DNA of 64,000 bases, taken from CAVRGQ01 sp963720785 (GTDB lineage Bacteria; Actinomycetota; Acidimicrobiia; IMCC26256; DASPTH01). The notes beneath the pieces are model-generated. The model was not told where the DNA came from and made no database searches. It saw only the letters and a list, made by a program, of their open reading frames with translations. The translations under genes were made by a program, and so were the position numbers. The DNA is taken from positions 310,001 to 374,000 of the forward strand of contig CAVRGQ010000004.1 of assembly GCA_963720785.1 (NCBI GenBank), in the 5' to 3' direction. Position 1 is the first letter of the stretch; every line of letters starts with the position of its first letter. Positions 11,154 through 19,870 of the stretch are shown one piece after another.

Positions 11154-11924
11154 TCATCCTTCGGTTCGACGTGGTTCGCCATCCCCGAGTGGGTCTTCGG
11201 CCTCGGTCTGCGCAGTGAGGTCGCCCACGGGCGCCGTCACACGCCGGAACGCTTCGACGGTCTGGGCCTCGACCTCTGCCGTTCGACGCCCCGCTTCCTG
11301 GTGACTCTCGACCAGCTCGTCGAGCTCGGGCACGTCGGCGACGAGCCGGCTTGCGCCACGCGCCCTGTCGACGAAGCCGTCGAACCACCTGTCGATCACC
11401 TCCAGGCGCGTCCGCATGATCTCGCCATACGCCTCTGCTCGCACGGAGAGAGCACCGATCCGGGCGGTAGCGCGTTCCACCTCCCCGACGAACTGCTCGA
11501 CGGTTGCCGCCCACTGCCACGCCTCGCTCGAACTTGCGAGGAGCGCGTCGCCGGGTTGCTCGGTCATCTCCCGTCGCGACGGCGACTCCTGAGCTCCGGA
11601 GCCGTTCCGTGCCAGTTCGGTCTGCGCGCGCTCGACGACTTGCCGGAGCTCGCTTTGCGTCTCCTCCTCGACACGCGCGCGCTCGGCGGCGGCCTGTTCG
11701 AGGACCGAGATCCCCTCGATGGCTTGCGCGACGCGCGTCTCGAGACGAGCGAGGAACTCCCCGCATCGCGCTTCGGTCCTGGCGAACAACGCCTGCATGG
11801 CCAGACCGTGACCTTCGACCTCTGCGAGGGTCTCCTCCAAGCGCGTGGTCAGCTCTGCCTGTCGGCGCCCTTCCTTCGGCGCTTTGGATTGCTTGTCATG
11901 TTTGTCCGAGCGCTTCTTGCCCAC
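11154..11924 (-). CDS. Coiled-coil protein of unknown function
   Basis: 256 residues, not recognised. It starts at GTG 11924 with GGCGGAGG five bases upstream. The first 20 residues are very basic (KKRSDKHDKQSKAPKEGRR). From about residue 25 to 110 and again 150-220 it is Glu/Arg/Ala-rich with long heptad-like helices (TRLEETLAEVEG, TRVAQAIEGISVLEQAAAERARVEEE). No signal peptide or membrane segment is visible, so it is probably a cytoplasmic structural or scaffold protein. It converges with the aminotransferase gene, 37 bases apart. Related in style, though not clearly homologous, to the two DivIVA-like proteins at 42.4-44.8 kb. Confidence 0.6.
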   Translation of the reverse strand: MGKKRSDKHDKQSKAPKEGRRQAELTTRLEETLAEVEGHGLAMQALFARTEARCGEFLARLETRVAQAIEGISVLEQAAAERARVEEETQSELRQVVERAQTELARNGSGAQESPSRREMTEQPGDALLASSSEAWQWAATVEQFVGEVERATARIGALSVRAEAYGEIMRTRLEVIDRWFDGFVDRARGASRLVADVPELDELVESHQEAGRRTAEVEAQTVEAFRRVTAPVGDLTAQTEAEDPLGDGEPRRTEG

Positions 11925-12052
11925 GAGAACCTCCGCCGTGCTCCACCACTGAACCGCCTCCGGCCGGCGCGTGCTTGGCCCACAGTCCTCCATCGGTGCC
12001 GGTCATGGTCGGATTGACGGCCGGCAACCTCGGTGCGCCCGGTACGACGGCA

Positions 12053-12661
12053 TCATCCGCGCCGCCATCCTGGCGGGATGTCGAGCTCACGGATGAGCCT
12101 CGCCGGAGAACCACCAACGATTGTCGCCGATGCGACTGGACGTGTCACCACGCTGTTCGCACCGATGACGGCGTGATCGCCGATCGTCAGTCCCGGCCCG
12201 ATGGTGACTCCGCGCCCGATCCAGACGTTGTCGCCGATCGTGATGGCGGCACTCTTCCGGGAGCCTGGCACGGTCTCGTGCATGTCGTCATCGACGATGC
12301 TGACGAACGGACCGACACGGACGTTCGCGCCGATGGTGATCTTCACCTGGGCATTGACGTCCACCCCGTAGTTGAAGAAGGCTCGTTCACCGATCGTGAG
12401 CTCACCGCGCTTGCCCACCGTGAACTTCGTCGGCAACGGCCGGCCGTCGACAACCAACCGATCCCCGATGCGGAGCGTGCCGCGGGCCGCCACGAGCAGC
12501 CGCCCGTAGACTTGCGGTCTCGACCCGACGACAGCGCCGCGCCCGGCGAACAGTGCCCGAGCCCGCGCCAGCGCCAAGGCTTTCTTTGCCAGCGACCCGA
12601 GCTCCGGCAGCTCCGGGGTCATCTCGGCCGCCGTGGGAGTGCCTGACGCCGGATCGAACAC
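12053..12661 (-). CDS. Hexapeptide-repeat acyltransferase
   Basis: 202 residues. A short N-terminal helix (KKALALARARALFAG) precedes a left-handed beta-helix built of hexapeptide turns: VGKRGELTIGERAFF, NAQVKITIGANVRVGPF, AITIGDNVWIGRGVTIGPG and LTIGDHAVIGANSVVT. The motif VDDDMHE has the conserved histidine of the maltose/galactoside O-acetyltransferase group, and IVGGSPARLIRE is the usual C-terminus. It probably acetylates a sugar hydroxyl using acetyl-CoA in the cytosol. The start is GTG at 12661; a start near 12620 (ATG, MTPELPELG) is also possible. It is isolated on the minus strand, with 152 bases upstream before the next gene. Confidence 0.82.
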   Translation of the reverse strand: MFDPASGTPTAAEMTPELPELGSLAKKALALARARALFAGRGAVVGSRPQVYGRLLVAARGTLRIGDRLVVDGRPLPTKFTVGKRGELTIGERAFFNYGVDVNAQVKITIGANVRVGPFVSIVDDDMHETVPGSRKSAAITIGDNVWIGRGVTIGPGLTIGDHAVIGANSVVTRPVASATIVGGSPARLIRELDIPPGWRRG

Positions 12662-12813
12662 CGTCTTGCGGATGTCGTGTTCACTTCGACGCTGCCATCA
12701 CTTGGCGATTCGGGGGCCGACCTTCACGACTGACTGTAACAGCGTGCAGGGTGCACGGTCACAGGTCCGACCGTCCTGGTCGCGTCAGCAACTCGGAACG
12801 TAGGCAACTCGAG

Positions 12814-14256
12814 TCAGTTGACCACCCGCACGTACTGGCCGATGACGTGGAGGTCGCCCCACACGGACGACAGGTCGGAGCTGGGCACGGAGTTGGGGTC
12901 GGCGTTGAGGATCACCGTGCCGCCGCCCACGGTGTCCACGTTGTAGGCGCCGTAGGTCTGGAGCGCCTTCCAGAGGTTCCGGCCCTGGGGGCTCAGGCCG
13001 CTCGGCATCGCGACACCGGCAGGGATGCCGACGCGCACGCCTTCACACGAGCCGTCGTTGTAGATGGCCGGGGCCACGAAGCCCGCAGGTCCGGCGTCGG
13101 CGCAGAAGAAGCCACCCGGTGAAGCGATGGCCAGCGCGTGGTGGATGCCCGTGGTCAGCTCAGAGCCGTAGATCTCGCCACCGAGGCCGGAACTCCCGGC
13201 TGCCCGGATACCGGCACCCTTCCAGGGGCTCATCGTGCCCCACCCGGTGCCCGTCACGATGTCGCTCTCGCCGTAGGCGCCGGCGGTGGCCGTGTTGGTG
13301 CCCGTCCGCTGGAAGATCCAGAAGTCATAGGCGATCGTCCCGTCGATGATGACGATGGACTGGTCGGTCCCCGCGGAGGCGCCCGCGCCGGCCGGGATGT
13401 GCACCCGGAGCGCGGCGGTCGGCCAGCCCCACGAGCCAGTGGCGTTCACCGTCACCACTGGGTCGCTGGGCTTGGAGATGTAGACCGGGTTGGAGTAGCT
13501 GGTGTAGTTGACCCACCAGTCCTGGGCCCGCAGTGCGGGCTTGTCGTGCCAGGTGGTGTTTGCCGGGAGCGGCGTGTTCCACGGGCTCGTCGCCGAGAAG
13601 AACGTCGCGCTCCCCGTGGGTGTGGTCGGCGGTGTGGTCGTGGTCGGCGGTGTGGTCGTGGTCGGCGGTGTGGTCGTGGTCGGCGGTGTGGTCGTGGTCG
13701 GCGGTGTGGTCGTGGATGGAGGCGTCACGGCAGCCACCGACACCAGGAGCGTGCGGCCGTGGTTGGTCGCACCCAACACCTGCTGGTCGTCCGCGGAAGC
13801 GACCACTGAGTGCGCGCCCGCCGTCGCGGCCCATGGCCCTCCCGGCCACAGCGAGGTCACGGTGTCGAGAGTCACCGACGCGCCGGGCGCGAGGCCGCGG
13901 TTGTCGTTGGTCCAGGTGGTGGGGTCAGCCGCGCCGTCGAGGTAGATGCCGGTGCCGAGGGTGGCGCCCGGAGCCACCGCGACCGTCCCTGTGTTCTTCA
14001 CCGTCACCGTGAACGTCACCGCATCGCCGGCCTTCGGGCTTGCCGGGATCGCCGACAGGCCGGTCACCGTCAGGTCGAGGCCGGAAGGCACCGGCGGCGG
14101 AGGTGTGGTCTCCGCCTGACGAGCCGGGACGGGGGTGGGCGCAGGCGCCGATCCTGCCGAGCCGTTGGTCGCGGGCGAACAGGCCGCCGCGGCGATCGTC
14201 AACACAAGAGCCCCGAGACCACCGAGGCACCGTCGTCCGAACCGGTTCCCGCGCAT
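12814..14256 (-). CDS. Secreted lipoprotein with CARDB-like domain, Thr-Pro linker and a C-terminal domain shared with the upstream gene
   Basis: 480 residues. The signal peptide ends in a lipobox-like LTIAAAAC (Cys about residue 26). Residues 55-165 resemble a CARDB/Ig-like adhesion domain (LDLTVTGLSAIP, GDAVTFTVTVKNTGTV). A Thr/Pro linker (PPTTTT repeats) spans about 175-210. The remaining 270 residues form a domain starting FFSATSPWNTPLPANT and containing WGWPTAALRVHIP, DQSIVIIDG, GIHHALAI and LWKALQTYGAYNVDT. I do not recognise this domain by name, but the neighbouring 14557-15729 gene has it too. Expected location: outside, tethered to the membrane. ATG at 14256. A role in surface structure or glycan contact is inference only. 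Confidence 0.78.
   Translation of the reverse strand: MRGNRFGRRCLGGLGALVLTIAAAACSPATNGSAGSAPAPTPVPARQAETTPPPPVPSGLDLTVTGLSAIPASPKAGDAVTFTVTVKNTGTVAVAPGATLGTGIYLDGAADPTTWTNDNRGLAPGASVTLDTVTSLWPGGPWAATAGAHSVVASADDQQVLGATNHGRTLLVSVAAVTPPSTTTPPTTTTPPTTTTPPTTTTPPTTTTPPTTPTGSATFFSATSPWNTPLPANTTWHDKPALRAQDWWVNYTSYSNPVYISKPSDPVVTVNATGSWGWPTAALRVHIPAGAGASAGTDQSIVIIDGTIAYDFWIFQRTGTNTATAGAYGESDIVTGTGWGTMSPWKGAGIRAAGSSGLGGEIYGSELTTGIHHALAIASPGGFFCADAGPAGFVAPAIYNDGSCEGVRVGIPAGVAMPSGLSPQGRNLWKALQTYGAYNVDTVGGGTVILNADPNSVPSSDLSSVWGDLHVIGQYVRVVN
13619..13713. repeat. 18-base tandem repeat coding the Thr-Pro linker
   Basis: Four perfect copies of the 18-base unit GGTGTGGTCGTGGTCGGC run from 13631 to 13702, with partial copies on both sides. 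On the coding (minus) strand each unit reads as PPTTTT. It is a length-variable linker within the lipoprotein gene. Such arrays can expand or contract by slippage and are also prone to assembly collapse. Confidence 0.9.
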
Positions 14257-14556
14257 TCGTGCACCTCAATCCATCTCGGGTCTGAGGTGATGGTCGGCAT
14301 GCTCGGAGACCACCTTGAGTGATCCGGCGGGTGACGGCGCGTGACAACCGCGTCCAGGAGCGCGCGTGGTGGTGGCGCGCGCGACGTCCTTCTCGGGAGA
14401 GCGCGCCGCGCAGGGAGGGCCGCCAGTGTCGCGTCGGGCGAGCGCGATGCCGCCAGATCTCGATCACCGCGGGACACGTGCCGGCGGACCGCGACGCTGA
14501 GAGCCTCTGGTTCCTCGCCGTTCCTCGTCGAGTCGCCCGCGCGTTCGTGCAGCGCG
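14257..14556. other. 300-base gap between two minus-strand paralogues
   Basis: No convincing gene was seen here. The stretch is upstream of the lipoprotein gene and downstream of the anchored paralogue, so it must hold the lipoprotein promoter. The open frames across it have Arg/Pro/Ser-rich translations typical of shadows. I could not identify a clear -35/-10 pair or terminator hairpin. Confidence 0.5.
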
Positions 14557-15729
14557 CTAGGTGCCGGGTTGCACCACCTGGAGGCGGTCCCACGGGATGT
14601 TCGCGAGGACCTGGTAGGACAGCAGGCGGCCGAAGATCTCCGCATAGGGGTCGGGTGTTCCGGCCGCGATGTACGGCTGGCCGTCTTCGGCCATCAGAAC
14701 GACGGCTCCCGAAGTGTCGGTGACGAACATGCCGTAGGTCTGCAGTGCCCGGGCGATGGTCACACCCGTGTCGCTCAGGCCGAGCTTCGTCACGTCGACG
14801 CTGGGATCGAGGCGGAACCGGGTCCCCTCGGGGATCGCATCGGGAGCAGTCGAGTTCCCGTCGTTGCGGGTCGCCGGCGCGACCTGGGTCCCCGCGGTCG
14901 TGTGCACGACAACGACGGCGAGGGCGTGGTTGATCTGACCGGCCTGGAGCTCGGACACCTTCATCGAGCCGGCGAGGTACGACAGGCCGGAGGCAGCGAC
15001 GCCGTACGGGTTCGGGAACACGCCCTGTGCTTTGCTCACGTTCTGGATGCGGCCACCCCAGCAGGCCGACCACGACCCGTCGAACGCGTGCTGCGCGATC
15101 CACATCTCCCACGCCGTGTCGGTCGCGGGTTGCCAGATCACGAGCGAGTGGTCGCCGCCATTGGCAGGTCGTGCGTCATCGGGGATCGGAACCGCGCTGA
15201 GCTGGTCGAGCAACCCGGGATCCTCATTGCAGCCACGGGCGACGGAGACGGAGACCACGGGTTGATCGGCCGGCACCGTGTAGACGGGAATGCTGTAGTC
15301 GTTGGTGTTGATGCCCACGGTTCCGTAGAAGGTTCGCCACTGGTTGTTGAACGAGCGCACCAACTCGCGCGAGTTCGCAGCAAGAGGGGCGTCGGCGGGG
15401 AGCGCGGTGTTCCAGAAGCTGGACGCGCTGAACGGGAGCATTCCACCCGTCCCAGGCTGCGCCGCGGTCGGCAACGAGGTGGAGGTGGGAACCGACGTCG
15501 TGCTGGGAGCGGTGGTACGCGTCGCGCTCGGCGGGTCCGAGCCTGCCCTCGTGAACAGGAAGAGCACCAGCACGACGAGGACCAGCGAGGCCACCAAGAG
15601 TGCCGCGGAGCGCCGCCGATGATGTCGACGCATCATGACCTGGTGGCGCGTGAACGCCGCCGACGGCCGGGGCGTCGGCACGCCATCGGTCACTTGAGAC
15701 TCGCTGGAGGAGGTGCGCACCGTCGCCAA
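14557..15729 (-). CDS. Membrane-anchored extracellular protein sharing the C-terminal domain of the 12814-14256 lipoprotein
   Basis: 390 residues from a TTG at 15729. Start choice is uncertain: GTG codons within the next 15 residues, or the ATG at MMRRHHRRR, are alternatives. A basic stretch (MMRRHHRRR) is followed by one membrane segment (ALLVASLVLVVLVLFLFT), a Ser/Thr linker (STTSVPTSTSL), then about 300 extracellular residues beginning FSASSFWNTALPADAPL. Shared elements with the lipoprotein are the SFWNT/SPWNT start, HSLVIW versus QSIVII, INHALAV versus IHHALAI, and ALQTYGMFVTDT versus ALQTYGAYNVDT. The proteins look like an ancient tandem duplication with different anchors. Function unknown; two cysteines (CNEDP, SACWGG) could form a disulfide. 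Confidence 0.75.
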   Translation of the reverse strand: MATVRTSSSESQVTDGVPTPRPSAAFTRHQVMMRRHHRRRSAALLVASLVLVVLVLFLFTRAGSDPPSATRTTAPSTTSVPTSTSLPTAAQPGTGGMLPFSASSFWNTALPADAPLAANSRELVRSFNNQWRTFYGTVGINTNDYSIPVYTVPADQPVVSVSVARGCNEDPGLLDQLSAVPIPDDARPANGGDHSLVIWQPATDTAWEMWIAQHAFDGSWSACWGGRIQNVSKAQGVFPNPYGVAASGLSYLAGSMKVSELQAGQINHALAVVVVHTTAGTQVAPATRNDGNSTAPDAIPEGTRFRLDPSVDVTKLGLSDTGVTIARALQTYGMFVTDTSGAVVLMAEDGQPYIAAGTPDPYAEIFGRLLSYQVLANIPWDRLQVVQPGT

Positions 15730-15912
15730 TCGAGGGGGAACCGTCCGAACGGCTCAGGCTATAGGCTCCGCGCTCGGGTTCCTCCTCAGCGATACCTTGC
15801 GCAGCCCGGTGCGCACCACCGGTGGCGGGAGAGGGACATCCTCGTCTCGCAAGACCAGATCGAGAAGCCGGATCGCAGGTCGGCTGCGAGACCGACCGTC
15901 GGGAGACCGCGA

Positions 15913-16965
15913 GTGCAGTGCTCCGTCGTACGTCCTTCCGAACTCGGAGCCGCCGAGGTCGCGCTCTGGCGACAGTTCGTCCGGCAGGCCGGCTTCCGGA
16001 GCCCGTTCCTGACGCCCACCTACACCTCGGTGATCGCGGCGCACCGCCCCGAAAGCCGCGTCGCCGTGCTCCTCGACGGTTCCGACATCATCGGGTTCCT
16101 GCCGTTCGAGTGCAGTCCGGAGCGGGTGGGGCTTCCGATCGGTGGCGGGACGAACGACGTACAGGCGCTCGTCACCGGCTCCGACTTCGAGTGCGACCTT
16201 CCCGACCTCGTCCGCCGGCTCGGGGTCCGCGAGTGGCGCTTCGACCACCTGCTCCCGAGCCAGGAAGTGTTCGCGCCGTTTCACCGGGAGATCCGCCGGT
16301 CGCCCGTCATCGATCTCTCGGACGGATACGAGGCGTACACGCTCGCCGTGCGGCAGAACTCGACGAGCGTGCTGTCGCAGGCCGCGCGTCGCCGACGACA
16401 GCTCGCCAAGGAGATCGGTCCGGTCTCGACCGAATGGCGGAGCTCGCGGCCGGAGGACCTCGACCTGCTGATCTCGATGAAGGGCGCCCAGTACGAACGC
16501 ACCGGGGCGTACAACCTCTTCGGCACGACATGGTCGCGCGATGCCCTCAGTCACTTCGCCGACTTGCAGGAGGGCGAGTGCGCCGGGATCATGTCAGCCC
16601 TGCGGGCCGGCGATCGCACCATCGCGTTGCACTTCGGCCTGACGAGTGGATCGCTGCTCCACTACTGGTTCCCGGTCTACGACCCGTCGCTTGCCAAGTA
16701 CTCGCCCGGTCTCATGCTGCTCCTCGACCTCGCCGCCACGGCGGGGGAACACGGCATCGACCTGATCGATCTCGGAATGGGTGAACACGACTACAAGCTG
16801 CGGGTCGCGAACACCGGTTACGAGGTGGCGGCCGGCCGGGTACCCGCCCGCGGGCGCTTGTACCGGGCCGCGCTGCTCGCCCGGCACCCAGCGTGGCTCG
16901 GGCGCAGGATTCGAGGACTCGCGCGGGACGTCAGGTCGGCGACGACTGGTCGCTCGAGCGCCTGA
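15913..16965 (+). CDS. FemAB/BcsL-type GNAT acetyltransferase
   Basis: 350 residues with the double-GNAT fold signature of the cellulose-synthesis CelD/BcsL acetyltransferase family (Acetyltransf_6 type). Visible: RQAGFRSPFLTPTYTSV, SVLSQAARRRRQLAKE, the C-terminal GDRTIALHFGLTSG, LHYWFPVYDPSLAKYSPG and DLIDLGMGEHDYKLR, which is characteristic. Start chosen at GTG 15913 with GGGAGA seven bases upstream; the frame is open further upstream but without similarity. Family members acylate or aminoacylate polysaccharides or lipids in the cytosol before export. Its 3' end overlaps the convergent ATP-grasp gene by 35 bases. It may act in the same glycan modification pathway as the ComA/ComB/ATP-grasp operon. 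Confidence 0.8.
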   Translation: MQCSVVRPSELGAAEVALWRQFVRQAGFRSPFLTPTYTSVIAAHRPESRVAVLLDGSDIIGFLPFECSPERVGLPIGGGTNDVQALVTGSDFECDLPDLVRRLGVREWRFDHLLPSQEVFAPFHREIRRSPVIDLSDGYEAYTLAVRQNSTSVLSQAARRRRQLAKEIGPVSTEWRSSRPEDLDLLISMKGAQYERTGAYNLFGTTWSRDALSHFADLQEGECAGIMSALRAGDRTIALHFGLTSGSLLHYWFPVYDPSLAKYSPGLMLLLDLAATAGEHGIDLIDLGMGEHDYKLRVANTGYEVAAGRVPARGRLYRAALLARHPAWLGRRIRGLARDVRSATTGRSSA

Positions 16966-18187
16966 GCGGGGTGCGCCGCCGAATCGAACGAGCGGAGTCC
17001 CCGAGGAACGCCCCGACCATCGCGGCGAAGGGACGAAGGTCGTCACCGGCCAGCCAGGCACACTCGTCGACGCCGCGCAGCGATCGGATCCATGCGCCCC
17101 ACGACAGTCGCCCCGCCGCGATGGAGCTCCGTGCACTCCAGAGATCGAGGGGCTCGACGAGCCACTTGCGACCGAGTGCCGGGTCTGCCGTAGGAACGGC
17201 CTGACCGGTCAGATCCAGGTACATCGCCCGGACGACGTCCATGCCCTCGCAATCGGTGAACAGGCGGAAGGTTGCACCCATACGGGGATTGACGTCGAGC
17301 AACTTGTACGTGCCGTCGCGGGCGTCGAATCGATAGCCCATGTCGACGATGCCCGAGTACCCCAGCTCCTTCATGAACCGCCGGGTGACGTGCTCCACCT
17401 CTTCGTTCGCTTCGCACTGCCCGAGGGTCGTGGGCCCGGTGCTCGGAGGGCGCTGGCGAAGCTTGCGGCCACACGACGCGAACAGGCACTCCGACTCGGC
17501 GTCGAAGTAGCCGTTGAACATCCACACCGTCTCCGGGCCCCCGGGGATGAATTCCTGCATCATGAGGTTCGGAGCGGAGAAGTCCTCCATGGTGTCGTAG
17601 ACGTCGAGGAGTTCCTCGGGCGTGTCGGCGATGACCACACTGGTGGCCTGAGGGCGTTGGCGGAGGAGGCGCGGGTCGGCGCTCTTGACGACGACCGGGA
17701 ATCCCAGACCCTCGTCGATGTACTCCTCCACATCAAGGCGTGACCGCGGGATCGAACAGCGCGGCGTGGGAATCCCGGTGTCGAGGCAGAGTCGGAAGAG
17801 GTCGGCCTTGTCGGCGAGCTGGGTCGCGAGACCCCGGGGCTGGCGGGGAAAGCGGAAGACCTCGGCGAGTTCGTCGGCGTACTCGTCGACGAACAGCGCA
17901 CCAAGGTCGTCGGTGGTCACCAGGACCGGTCGGTTCCCCAGCGAGTCGCCGAGCCGCCAGAGCCGCTCGAACGTCTCGTGTCCGGGCTCCAGCTCCATGT
18001 CCCACGCGATCCGCGAGCCGTACCGGGTCCGACCGACGGGCGTGCGCGGGACCTCGTCGAGGTGGTGGACGGGAACGCCCAGGCGTCCCAACGATCGGAT
18101 CGCCCCGAGTCGGCCGTGGGCGTAGGGATCAGCGACGAACTTGAGGATGACGGCGGGGACCGAGGTGTCGATTGTCGCCATTGCCAC
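16931..18187 (-). CDS. ATP-grasp ligase in the ComA-ComB operon
   Basis: 418 residues, carbamoyl-phosphate-synthase-like ATP-grasp fold. An N-terminal pre-ATP-grasp Rossmann part begins AVILKFVADPYAHGRLGAIRSL. Next come DKADLFRLCLDTGIPTPRC, the ATP-lysine strand GFPVVVKSADPRLLRQ and the metal-binding end GIVDMGYRFDARDGTYKLLDVNPRMG. Such ligases join a carboxylate to an amine through an acyl phosphate. Start GTG 18187 (AGGAG five bases upstream); ATG 18181 and a GTG at 18193 overlapping the comB stop are alternatives. Two bases separate it from comB, so the substrate is probably made by ComA/ComB or accepts sulfolactate. That coupling is inference; no such enzyme is known to me. Confidence 0.82.
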   Translation of the reverse strand: MAMATIDTSVPAVILKFVADPYAHGRLGAIRSLGRLGVPVHHLDEVPRTPVGRTRYGSRIAWDMELEPGHETFERLWRLGDSLGNRPVLVTTDDLGALFVDEYADELAEVFRFPRQPRGLATQLADKADLFRLCLDTGIPTPRCSIPRSRLDVEEYIDEGLGFPVVVKSADPRLLRQRPQATSVVIADTPEELLDVYDTMEDFSAPNLMMQEFIPGGPETVWMFNGYFDAESECLFASCGRKLRQRPPSTGPTTLGQCEANEEVEHVTRRFMKELGYSGIVDMGYRFDARDGTYKLLDVNPRMGATFRLFTDCEGMDVVRAMYLDLTGQAVPTADPALGRKWLVEPLDLWSARSSIAAGRLSWGAWIRSLRGVDECAWLAGDDLRPFAAMVGAFLGDSARSIRRRTPLRRSSDQSSPT

Positions 18188-18189
18188 GT

Positions 18190-18924
18190 TCACTCCTGAG
18201 GGCTCTCGTGAGCCCCGGATCCCCGGTACACGAGCTCGCCGTCGACCAACTCCACATGTGCGGCGAGGTCGTCGATGTGTTGCAGGACGAACCGGATGTC
18301 TTCGGCGCGTCCGGTGTCGCGAAGGTAGTCGGCACTGGGCCCGTCGACGATCACCTCGGTCGCGGCCTCGGCCCACCTGTCGATGACCGCCTCGGTGGTT
18401 TCGTCTTCCGGAACGTACCCGCGCTCCATCAGCTGCGCGCCGATCCGGGCGCAACACAGTGCGTCCTCGCTGCGGAACTCGCCGCGCGCACCGGCGCCGA
18501 TCAGAGCCACGCGCGGGTCGTGCGTGACCAGCCGTGCGGCCTGCGCGGAGACGTTGCGGAGCGAAGCGGCATACATCACCTGCCCGGGACCACCGCCACA
18601 GATGACACGAGTCCCCGACGTCGACAGGAGGATGAGTGGACGAGAGGTCTCGGGAAGCTCCAACAACGGCACCGGGCTGTTGTCGAGATCGAATCCGTAG
18701 GGGATGGTGCCCCCGAGCTCACCGGCCAGGAGCCCCTCGGGGATCTTCGCCGCCAACTCGACGGCCGCCTCGATCGTGGGCACCGGGTAACAGCGACGTC
18801 CGAGCGCGACCGCGGTGACCGCCGTCGTCGTCGCTCGGAACACATCGACGGCGACCACCGCATATTCGGGTCCGTAGCGATGCATGCACTCGGGCAGGTA
18901 GTCGATGGTGAACGAGCGTCGCAT
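18190..18924 (-). CDS. comB: 2-phosphosulfolactate phosphatase family protein
   Basis: 244 residues, the normal ComB length. Family marks are VVAVDVFRATTTAVTAVALG near residue 23, GLLAGELGGTIPYGFDLDNSP at about 65-85, the LLSTSGTRVI stretch and VALIGAGARGEFRSEDALC. ComB removes phosphate from 2-phosphosulfolactate to give sulfolactate, a Mg-dependent reaction first described in coenzyme M synthesis. The ATG at 18924 lies four bases after the comA stop, so the genes are translationally coupled. No other coenzyme M gene (comC, comD, comE) is present. In this setting sulfolactate is more likely an end product or a glycan substituent. Confidence 0.9.
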   Translation of the reverse strand: MRRSFTIDYLPECMHRYGPEYAVVAVDVFRATTTAVTAVALGRRCYPVPTIEAAVELAAKIPEGLLAGELGGTIPYGFDLDNSPVPLLELPETSRPLILLSTSGTRVICGGGPGQVMYAASLRNVSAQAARLVTHDPRVALIGAGARGEFRSEDALCCARIGAQLMERGYVPEDETTEAVIDRWAEAATEVIVDGPSADYLRDTGRAEDIRFVLQHIDDLAAHVELVDGELVYRGSGAHESPQE

Positions 18925-18928
18925 GACG

Positions 18929-19765
18929 TCAGCCCCTGACACTGTCGGTGGTGTGGATCGGCCGCTCCGGTGCTGCAGGTCGGAGGCGCTCGTTGGCAAA
19001 ACTGTCCGAGTGCAGGCCCCGCCGGTAGATCTCCACCCGGAGTAGCTCCTCGAGCCGCACGTTCGTGAGCCACACGTCGTGACCGAAGTGATCGAGCATC
19101 GCGAACTGGCTGGCCTTCGTGGGCGCCTCGAAGACCACCGTCGCCAACCCGAACGCTTCGGCGAAGACATCCGCCAGCCCCACATCGAGCGTCCCGTCGG
19201 ATCCGAAGAGGCCCACGCCGGCGGCGCTCTCGCGTGCCTCGACGACGAGTTGTGCCGCGCCGGCACCCAGCCAACGGCGCCCCTTCTCCACGAGCTCCTC
19301 GGCCTCCGCGGCGTCGAACGGACCCTCGTGCTTGCGACCCAGCTCGAATTGCACTTCGAGACCGCGCGCGGAGGCGAGCTCGAGGACGGTTCCCGGGTCG
19401 TGCACGAGATCGGTGAAGCCCTCGCCTGCCTCGATGCGGGTCATGCCGGTTGCGGCACAGAGGTCGAGGTACTCCGGGAGGACCTGCTGCGCCGCCGCGA
19501 TCTCGAAGGGACCGCCTCCGCAGACCACGGGAACGTCGTGAGCGCGTGCAGCGGCGATCTTGCGCTGCACGGCGGCCGGGTCGGCGATGAGCCACGTCGC
19601 CATCGAGAGCTTGAGCATCGGCATGAACCGGGCACTCTGCTCGAGGTGCGCGACGACGGTCGCCGGGTCGTAGCCGGGATCGAAGGCGACGGTGGCCCTG
19701 GCGACCTCGGCGACACCGAGCTCGCGGAGGTAGGCCGCGGCAGCATCGTCTGGTGTTGCGCTCAT
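18929..19765 (-). CDS. comA: Phosphosulfolactate synthase family protein
   Basis: 278 residues, a TIM-barrel enzyme adding sulfite to phosphoenolpyruvate to give (2R)-phospho-3-sulfolactate. Family elements: YLDLCAATGMTRIEAGEGFTD, QFELGRKHEG (the GKK-like catalytic lysine segment; here GRK), VVEARESAAGVGLFGSDG, VVFEAPTKASQFAMLDHFG and IYRRGLHSDSF, all in the order found in archaeal ComA. ATG 19765 has GGGAGG eight bases upstream; GTG 19768 is an alternative. It is the first gene of comA-comB-ATP-grasp and lies 102 bases after the PIG-L deacetylase on the same strand. Bacillus uses homologues (YitD/YitC) for spore sulfolactate; here the neighbours are glycan genes. The GKK to GRK change should be examined. 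Confidence 0.88.
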   Translation of the reverse strand: MSATPDDAAAAYLRELGVAEVARATVAFDPGYDPATVVAHLEQSARFMPMLKLSMATWLIADPAAVQRKIAAARAHDVPVVCGGGPFEIAAAQQVLPEYLDLCAATGMTRIEAGEGFTDLVHDPGTVLELASARGLEVQFELGRKHEGPFDAAEAEELVEKGRRWLGAGAAQLVVEARESAAGVGLFGSDGTLDVGLADVFAEAFGLATVVFEAPTKASQFAMLDHFGHDVWLTNVRLEELLRVEIYRRGLHSDSFANERLRPAAPERPIHTTDSVRG

Positions 19766-19870
19766 CACGGTCGCCTCCCTTGCTCCGTGTCCGGTTCGCC
19801 CTTGCGGCTTGTTGTCGAGTGTCGACCCGCGCGTGCTCCCCCTTGAGGGGCGCTGGGGATATGTCGGCGT

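Noticed and set aside
13619..13713. CRISPR-like direct repeats
   Set aside because: The units are contiguous with no spacers, in frame and coding Pro-Pro-Thr-Thr-Thr-Thr.
14341..15912. Upstream extension of the FemAB-type GNAT frame
   Set aside because: The translation is Arg/Gly-rich and antisense to the anchored secreted protein; similarity starts only after 15913, where a ribosome-binding site is visible.
18190..19765. Coenzyme M biosynthesis operon
   Set aside because: Only the first two enzymes are present and the neighbours are glycan genes; comC, comD and comE are not seen.
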